Shown: one piece after another, positions 57,490 through 64,000 of the stretch
Position numbering within the stretch: the first letter of the stretch is position 1
Layout of the letters: every line of letters starts with the position of its first letter
From: Bufo bufo
Lineage: Eukaryota; Chordata; Amphibia; Anura; Bufonidae
Direction: 5' to 3'
Assembly: GCF_905171765.1 (NCBI RefSeq)
Contig: NC_053392.1
Span: 39,259,114-39,323,113 of the forward strand
DNA length: 64,000 nucleotides
The notes under the pieces: model-generated
The model's database searches: none
Told to the model about the DNA's origin: nothing
What the model saw: the letters and a program-made list of their open reading frames with translations, nothing else
Made by a program: the position numbers and the translations under genes

Positions 57490-57560
57490 CAGCCACCACT
57501 AGGGGGAGCTGACTGCATACGGTTTTATACATTGAGCTCATTAATATGTTGCAAGCTCCC
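57490..57560. promoter_or_regulatory. Inverted pair of CTCF-core-like motifs
   Basis: CCACCACTAGGGGGAGCT at about 57491 and its exact complement AGCTCCCCCTAGTGGTGG at about 57543 face each other across about 35 bp. A third, ACACTAGGGGGAGCTG, lies at about 57947. The motif resembles the CCASYAGRKGGC core bound by CTCF, but differs at the last GC. The pair could equally be the ends of a small MITE. Confidence 0.35.
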
Positions 57561-57564
57561 CCTA

Positions 57565-58400
57565 GTGGTGGTTGGAGGATGTCAAAATGTTATCATCTCA
57601 GATTTGGTGTTAAAATGACGGTAATATCAACAGCAACAACACTGAGTATTTGGTATGAATAGTTATTACTATTGAAAGGGAATTGGGATAAATTATCCAT
57701 CTGACCATGTGAGGGATGGGGGGTTGTCCATCTATTAGGGCATGTGAATGTAATAGGATTCCTCTCTTAAAGGGCTTATGCACATGAATGTGTGCTGCCT
57801 GTGCCGTGCATTGGGGCCCGCAAATTGCTGTTTGTGTGCATGAGCCTTGAGTGGAGAGCCGCAGTAAAGAGCAATCCTCATTCTGGCTGCACTGAAGAGA
57901 GCGGTAATGGGTGCAATGAACATGGGTTTGTACTTCTCTTACTTGACACTAGGGGGAGCTGCATTTAGTCAGATATTTACAGTGTTGTGCATCTTTGTAC
58001 TCGCTTGTGCCCCCACAGCAAGGGCAATCAGTTATAATACTCCCCTGCTGTAATGAATCACTAATAATCTGCACTCGGTATATATGTAACCCGGATGGGG
58101 CAACATGGTGCAGTAGGTGGTTAAGAAGGGAATGTCCCTTTAATCCCCCCCCCCCATCCCAGTTCTTAGATATCTGTGGAAAAGGAATTCCCTGCTCTGA
58201 ATGGAAATGTTAACTGTTAAAGGAACTAATAACCTGCAGAGCTGGAGATTTGTTACAGTGTATCCACCCTGAATCTATTATCTACACTGATAAACTGTAA
58301 CAAACCCACAGCACTGAGTCAGACTTCTGCCCCTAAAAGCAAAAATGTTTCCATTCACTAACAGCAAGTGGAGATCCTGAAAATGTTGAGGGATTGAAAC
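57565..58400. other. Intronic sequence with a short MITE fragment
   Basis: About 57770-57850 is a miniature relative of the TTAGGGCTCATGCAC family (GGGCTTATGCACATGAATG...TGTGTGCATGAGCC). Otherwise nothing is recognised. Confidence 0.4.
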
Positions 58401-58407
58401 ACAAAGG

Positions 58408-58880
58408 CCCCTTTCACATGAGCGAGTTTTCCGCGCGGGTGCAATGCGTGACGTGGACGCATATCACCCGCACTGAATCCGGACCCATTCATTTCAATGG
58501 CTCTGTGCACATGAGCGGTTTTTTTTCACACATCACTTGTGCGTTGCGTGAAAATCGCAGCATGTCCTATATTCTGTGTTTTTTTACGCAGCCCTGGCCC
58601 CATAGAAGTGAATGGGGCTGCGTGAAAAACGCAAGCATCCGCAAGCAAGTGCGGATGCGATGCGTTTTTCACTGATGGTTGCTAAGAGATGTTGTTTGTA
58701 AACCTTCAGTTTTTTATCACGTGCGTGAAAAACGCATTAAAACGCATTGCACCCGCACGGGAAAAAAATGAACTACTGAACGCAATTGCAGACATATCTG
58801 ACTGAACTTGCTTGCAAAATGGGGCGAGTTTCACTGAACGCATCCGGATCTAATCCGTCACGCTCGTGTGAAAGAGGACA
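58408..58880. mobile_element. MITE with GGCCCCTTTCACATGAGCG ends
   Basis: Left end GGCCCCTTTCACATGAGCGA; right end the complement of CCTCTTTCACACGAGCGTGA. The interior is full of short inverted tracts (GCGTGAAAAACGCA, CATTCATTTCAATGG, GAAGTGAATGGGGCTG). Noncoding. Confidence 0.7.
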
Positions 58881-58939
58881 AATAGATTAGAAAGTTGCAA
58901 AACTTTTCAATATCACATTCAGTGTTGGTAGGAAAGGGA

Positions 58940-59640
58940 CTCCTTGGCATCAAGCAAAATACATTCCCTGGTCTAGGGCAGCGAAAGGGTTAATATTACA
59001 TTTCTTAGTGGTCTAGGGTAGCAAAGGGGTTAATTTTACATTCCGTGGTGGTCTAGGGCAGCAAAAGGGTTAATTTTACATTCCTTGGTGGTCTAGGGCT
59101 GCAAAATGCTTAATTTTACATTCCTTGGTGGTCTACGGGAGCAGATGGGTTAATTTTACATCCCTTTGTAGTCTAGGGCAGTGAAAGAGTTAATATTTCA
59201 TTTCTTTGTGGTCTAGGGCAGCAAAAGGGTTAATTTTACATTCCTTGGTGGTTCAGGGCAGCCAAAGGGTTCATTTTGCATTTCCTGGTGGTCTAGGGTT
59301 GCAAAAGGGTTAATTTTGCATTCTTTGGCGGTCTAAGGTTGCAAAACGTTAATTATACGATCTGTGGTGGTCTTGGGGAGCCAAAGGGTTAATTTTATAT
59401 TCCCTAATGGTACATGGCAAGAAAGGGGTTAATGCTGCATCCCTTGGTGATCTAGGGCAGCAAAAGGGGTTAGGCAAGCAAAAGGGTTAATTTTACATTC
59501 CCCCAGTGGTCTAGGGCAGCAAAAGGGTTAATTTTACATTCCTTGGTGATCTACAGCAGCAAAAGGGGTTAGGCAAGCAAAAGGGTTAATTTTACATTCC
59601 CTGGTGGTCTAGGGAAATGAAGGGGTCAATGGTAAATTCA
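58940..59640. repeat. 40-bp minisatellite
   Basis: About 16 units of roughly 40 bp near GGTCTAGGGCAGCAAAAGGG then TTAATTTTACATTCCTTGGT. A two-unit block containing GGGGTTAGGCAAGC occurs twice (about 59455-59500 and 59563-59600), showing local duplication. Confidence 0.93.
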
Positions 59641-59999
59641 GATTGCTCCTGAAGGTTTCCTCTTGCGGGCCCCCTATCAGTTTGGATCCCTTGGCAATTG
59701 GCCAGTTTGCCAACCCCTGAACCTGGCCCTGGTTCTGTTCCTCAGGTGATGGCCGCCACTTACCTGACTGACAGCACAAACCGCCGGCAATCACCAAGCG
59801 GAGCCGCGTGCAGCCAAAACTCTCTAATGTAGCCGGGCGCAGCGCCAGCGCTGCATAAAATGTGTGATGTGATTTACTGAGATTACCTTAACCCCTGCAG
59901 CAAGTCGACAGGAAAATTACACACAGATGTAGCAGAGCTGACGCTGTCAAATAAAAAAGAAGCCAAGCTTGCCAGGCATGGAAAGGTTACAATTATCGG
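59641..59999. other. Intronic sequence, no feature recognised
   Basis: Nothing recognised. Confidence 0.35.
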
Positions 60000-60810
60000 A
60001 TATAGCAGAGCTAAATATGTCAAACTCTGATGTAGTAGTACTTAATACGTAGATGTTGTAGAGCTGAGTTTGTCAGATGTAGAATAGTAACATTTTTCAT
60101 GTGAAGATTGCAGAGTTTGTCAGATATAGAAGGTATGAGTAAATAGCTATAGTAGTGCTGAGTTTGTCAGATGTAGCAGTGCTGTGTAAGTAGAAAGCAA
60201 TTGTCAGGCATGGAAGATATGCATTTGTCAGATCTAGAGAGCAGTGTTTTGTCAGGTGTAGCAGAGCTGAGGATGCAGTTCTAAGAAAGATACGTTTGTC
60301 ATGTATAGAGAGTTTACATTTTTCAGATGTACACCTGGCAGTGTGTGTCAGATGTAGCATAGCTAAGTAAGTGTACAGTGCTAAGTTTGCCAGGTGGAGC
60401 ATTTGTCCGCTTCCAGTAGAAATGAGTATGACAGAGAGTTAGTCTGGTCAGATATATTAGGCTAGGGCTACACGGCGACACATGCCCTGGCCTTAGAGCT
60501 AAAGCTGTCAGGCACACAATTATTGAATTTGATGTAGCAGAGCTAAATTTATTAGATTAAGAAAGGCTGTGTTTAACATTATTTTTTTTTTCAAGTTGCC
60601 TTTGACAGATGCAGCAGAGTTGAGTGTGCTAGGTGTAGCATAGCAAGCCAGATATAATAGAACTGAATGTTTTAGATACAGTATAGCAGACTGGAGTTTG
60701 TCAGAAGTATTAGTGCTGAGTATATCACATATAGCAGAGTTAATCTTGCAAGATGCAGCAGAGCTCTGTCAGATGCAGTACAGCTAAGTTTATTCATATG
60801 AAGCAGAGCT
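60000..60810. repeat. Degenerate 24-30-bp repeat
   Basis: Many irregular copies of a GATGTAGCAGAGCTGAGTTT then GTCA motif with spacers of varying length. It is older and less regular than the other arrays. Confidence 0.7.
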
Positions 60811-62049
60811 ATGTAAGTCAGTTAGCGAATTTAGTCATTTTGTTGGATGTATTATAGCTGAGCCTATTGTGTAAAGCAGTAGGGAGTTTGTCAGATAAAG
60901 CCAGATTGAGAGCACCATTTGGCAGAGAATGAGGAAGTAAAACTGCAATTTACATAGGACTGCAGGTAAACATACGTCATCACTTATCATGGAAATATCA
61001 CGATATAGAGGCACTGTACCACTAAACACTTCAGCTCTGCTACATCAGATATAGTGTCCCTATACACAGTAGATCAGCATGCTTTCCTGTTAATGTCAGC
61101 AGTTTTCGCCCCCCAAGTCACAGCTGTGCTCAGTGACTGTAGATCAGCTGCATTATCTGTTGCAATCTGCGGTAGGCTGGCGCTCTATCCCTCCTCCATG
61201 CTTTACACTGCGGCTCTGCTTACTCGGCAGGAAGTCAGCACAAGGGACACAAAGTGCAACGTCAAGTCACTGAATCACCAACTTTGTGACTGACTTTGGG
61301 TTTCAATTCCACACCATTTTCAAGACCTCTGCTCGATGTCAGTGAATGGGAACACCTGAGCTAATATTTGTCACAGCTGAGGGTTTGTCACAAAGGGGTC
61401 GCTAGGTATATAGCTGAATGTACTTGTAGATTGCTCCCTGCTCTCGGGTCACCAGGGATGCCATTTGTCTTGCACGGAGTACAAATGGTTAATCGGGGCG
61501 GAGGCGTCCCGGCGTACTTATGATATACAGATGGCGCTTACGAGCATGGAGAGTCTTGACGGCTGTGAACGCCCTTGAGGGGCACAATATGTAAATCACA
61601 ATGAACGCACCCACCGCCAGACACCTAGCGCATGTGCCGCTCACGTCACCATCCATTCTTAACCCCGTAGTGCCCACATACTTCAACCCTTGCCAAGATA
61701 AAAGCAGGTGGTGGGAGCCCAGTGCAGGCAGCGTGGATGTGGCCGCGTGTACAGCCAGAGGGACCAGTGCTGAGACAATAGCAGGCCTGACCCCGCCCAT
61801 GCGGATCGGCAGAGGGTATTGCGGAATGCTAGGATAGGATGTGTAACCTACAATCAATTTAGCCGAGTAGGTTGAGATCCTATAGAGCTTGGCCACTGTT
61901 TTACCCATGATTGAGCCTCATTTCTAAACCTGAAGCCACTTGTGCCTCTGACCAACTTCTAGCCGGGTCCGAATAATCTCAGCCATGGAGGAACCATTCA
62001 GTCGAAGAGTCAACCTGGCTTTAGAGGCGTGCATAGCCCCTGCTGACTT
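60811..62049. other. Intronic sequence, no feature recognised
   Basis: Open frames here (for example at 61489-61908) have no recognisable domain and no codon-level sign of coding. Confidence 0.4.
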
Positions 62050-62230
62050 CAGCACCTGGATCTGAATACTTTTGCAATTGCATGTAATTAAATAATTACT
62101 ATAGCCACTGAGTTATACAATAAAATGTATCTGTACAGCGCCACCTGCTGTTTGTTCTTATTTCTTGTCCACCTCACTGAGGTGGTCGCACGTGCTCAGT
62201 TTAAATCTTCAACTGCTACCGCCAGTATCT
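62050..62230 (+). mobile_element. SINE-like or MITE-like repeat, copy 2
   Basis: Inverted partner of 54345-54534. Read on the plus strand it contains AATAAA (about 62110) and GCGCCACCTGCTGTTTGTTC. Confidence 0.55.
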
Positions 62231-62289
62231 ACTGTTCGAAACTGTGACAGTTGCAGGGAAAGGGCTACAGCAGATTCTCCTAAAATGTG

Positions 62290-62440
62290 ATATGGAGAGA
62301 GCTATAGGAGAAAGGACATGCCCCAAGCTGTGATAGGGAGCAAGTTACAGCAGAAAGGACACGACCCTTGAGCGATGATAGAGAGAGAACTATAAAAGAA
62401 AGGACACAAGCCCCTGAGCTGTGATAGGGAGAGCACTAAA
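62290..62440. repeat. Short 44-bp tandem repeat
   Basis: Three to four units beginning AAAGGACA(T/C)G at about 62311, 62353 and 62399, each followed by GCTGTGATAGGGAGAG or a variant. Confidence 0.75.
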
Positions 62441-63639
62441 TAGGGAGATCTCCGGTTCCATGTGAGGTACAGGGCTGGTACTAGGTTTGTTAGAGATGGT
62501 CATGTTCTATATGATGTCTGGTTTTCATTTATTACATCAATCATGGGATAACCTGTTTAAATGTCAGTCTAGAAAAATCTGGTAAGATGCTGGTTTTTGG
62601 GGTTCTGTTGGCCATCTCCACATGAGATGGTGGACATCTGCTTTAGCGACTCACACGAGTTGTCCTATCTGCTCCATCAAGTGCACAATGCTGATGGCTT
62701 TAACAGTTTTTGAGACAATGGCTGAGACATGAGGTCATCTCCTTACCAAGATCCAAGCCAAACTCTAGATGAAATAACCCCTTGTGCTGCTTTACGCATC
62801 AGACGGGCAGCTTCTTCTGTGCAGGTCATGCCTGTGAGATATTGACGTTCCTTCTCCAAGCCATAGAAGGTGGCACTCATGGCCCAGAGAAGTCCCTGGC
62901 AAGGCTTTATGTTGACACCCCCCCCCCCCCCCCAATAGACATTTTAGGTAATTGCTCTAGATTAAGAGAGAGGAACTATAAAAACAAGTGGTGGTCTAGA
63001 GCCTGACAGAGGAGATGTTGTCATGTTGTCCTGTTTGGCATCACTGAAGCTAAGAAATAGTTGCGTTGGATTTGTGGGACCCTTTAAATGAAGCGATTTA
63101 GAACAAAACCCCATAAAACTGAGAAGAATGGCATTGTTACGCCAAGTGAGTCCATAAAATTATTTATCAGGACGCCTGGAGATGTCAGGATCGTTCTGCC
63201 ATGTGTGGGTGGGAACCAGAGCTTTTGTTTTCTGGAGACAACATGTTTTTTTTTCATTATAGGGATTTCTGAAGCCAATATTATACTGGTGACCAGATGT
63301 ACAATACTTTGAGATGCAGGGGCCCAATGATAAACTGGGCTTCTCTGAGAGACACAGTCCAAGGTCTGAAATATGAGTTTTAGTTCTTGGTTACCACTTC
63401 TGGTTCTTCTAAGGTCCACAGCTCTACAGGTCTGGGAGAAGGGAGATACGTGATAGATGGTGATTGGGTGAAAGGACTGATCAGTGGCCACTTGTCTTGT
63501 AAAACTGGGACAATAGTTTCATCCACATGGTAATGCCATGATCGGCACTGAAGGTCCACAGTATAGCCCCTCAGACACTCTTTTTGCCCCCGTATGATAG
63601 CAGTATGGAAATGGGAAGCACACAGAGGAATCCATACAT
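62441..63639. other. Intronic sequence, no feature recognised
   Basis: Contains a C-run of about 16 at 62920. No exon recognised. Confidence 0.4.
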
Positions 63640-64000
63640 AAGTTGGAATCCATACAAATAAATACAGAACCCAGACCAGCTCTAAAAAATAGACACCCAT
63701 CACCCGACCCCAAAGTAAATACACAGGCCAGACCCCATAATACACCAGACCCCAGACCAAATCTAAAAATATATAGACCAACCACCTAGACCCCAGAGTA
63801 AATGCACATACCAGACCCCATAATAAATAGAGCCCCCAGACCAGATGTTAAAGAAACACTCCCAAAACCAGGCCTCAGAATAAAAACAGACCTCAAAACC
63901 AGATCTTGAAAAATATACACCCTAGACTACAGAATATAGACCCCAGACCAGATCTAAAAAATATAGACCTCCCCAGGCCCCAAAGTTAATACACAGACCA
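63640..64000. repeat. 31-bp minisatellite, distant block
   Basis: Same style of unit as 52935-54980 (AATAAATACAGA, CCAGACCAGAT, AAAAATATAGACC) but more diverged, about 8.7 kb away, and running off the end of the window. Confidence 0.8.

Noticed and set aside
61489..61908. 139-codon minus-strand frame
   Set aside because: No recognisable domain, no splice or promoter context, and a length that can occur by chance in 64 kb.
50756..64000. Transmembrane and cytoplasmic exons of SCARA5
   Set aside because: Expected upstream of the stalk exon, but no frame with a matching hydrophobic segment and splice sites was recognised.

Overview
This is vertebrate genomic DNA with AT-rich intronic sequence, very many transposons and several minisatellites. 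The only host gene recognised is an orthologue of SCARA5 (scavenger receptor class A member 5, the ferritin receptor), on the minus strand. Three exons are visible: a 675-bp exon encoding the extracellular stalk (50081-50755) and two collagen-like Gly-X-Y exons (28406-28486 and 16978-17076). All three begin and end in phase 1. The cytoplasmic/transmembrane exons should lie beyond position 64000. The remaining collagen and SRCR exons should lie below position 1 or went unrecognised. Nearly everything else is intronic. The repeat mix (Tc1-like elements, piggyBac, Helitron, hAT MITEs, chromovirus Gypsy, foldback elements with hammerhead-like cores) looks like a frog or toad; this is an inference from repeat style and not a proof.

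Layout. 1-780: 51-bp minisatellite. 960-7012: intron with MITEs, a Tc1 remnant and a foldback element with a hammerhead-like core. 8526-12485: one 28-bp minisatellite split by a solo LTR that itself carries a hAT element. 13576-14220: solo LTR. 15077-17095: a duplicated block holding the real collagen exon and a decayed copy, with a MITE and a Tc1 element between them. 17950-25740: a 35-bp minisatellite split by a decayed Ty3/Gypsy chromovirus, a piggyBac-type fragment and a palindrome. 26465-28052: another solo LTR with a nested MITE. 30270-32050: a giant palindrome with a hammerhead-like core in each arm and 13-bp flanking direct repeats. 33480-34630: 24-bp minisatellite split by a solo LTR. 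35319-38455: two abutting Tc1 elements. 38739-41172: foldback elements and MITEs. 41534-47644: a Helitron carrying a complete 5-kb piggyBac element with an intact 599-codon transposase. 50940-52428: Tc1 pseudo-element. 52940-64000: 31-bp, 40-bp and other minisatellites, plus hammerhead-like relics.

The most notable signals are the family of hammerhead-ribozyme-like motifs (two well formed, several degenerate) followed mostly by AATAAA; the intact piggyBac element; LTRs repeatedly found inside minisatellites with exact 5-bp target duplications; and the decayed duplicate of a SCARA5 collagen exon. No unknown multigene system is visible. All coordinates were read by eye, so repeat edges may be off by a few bases.
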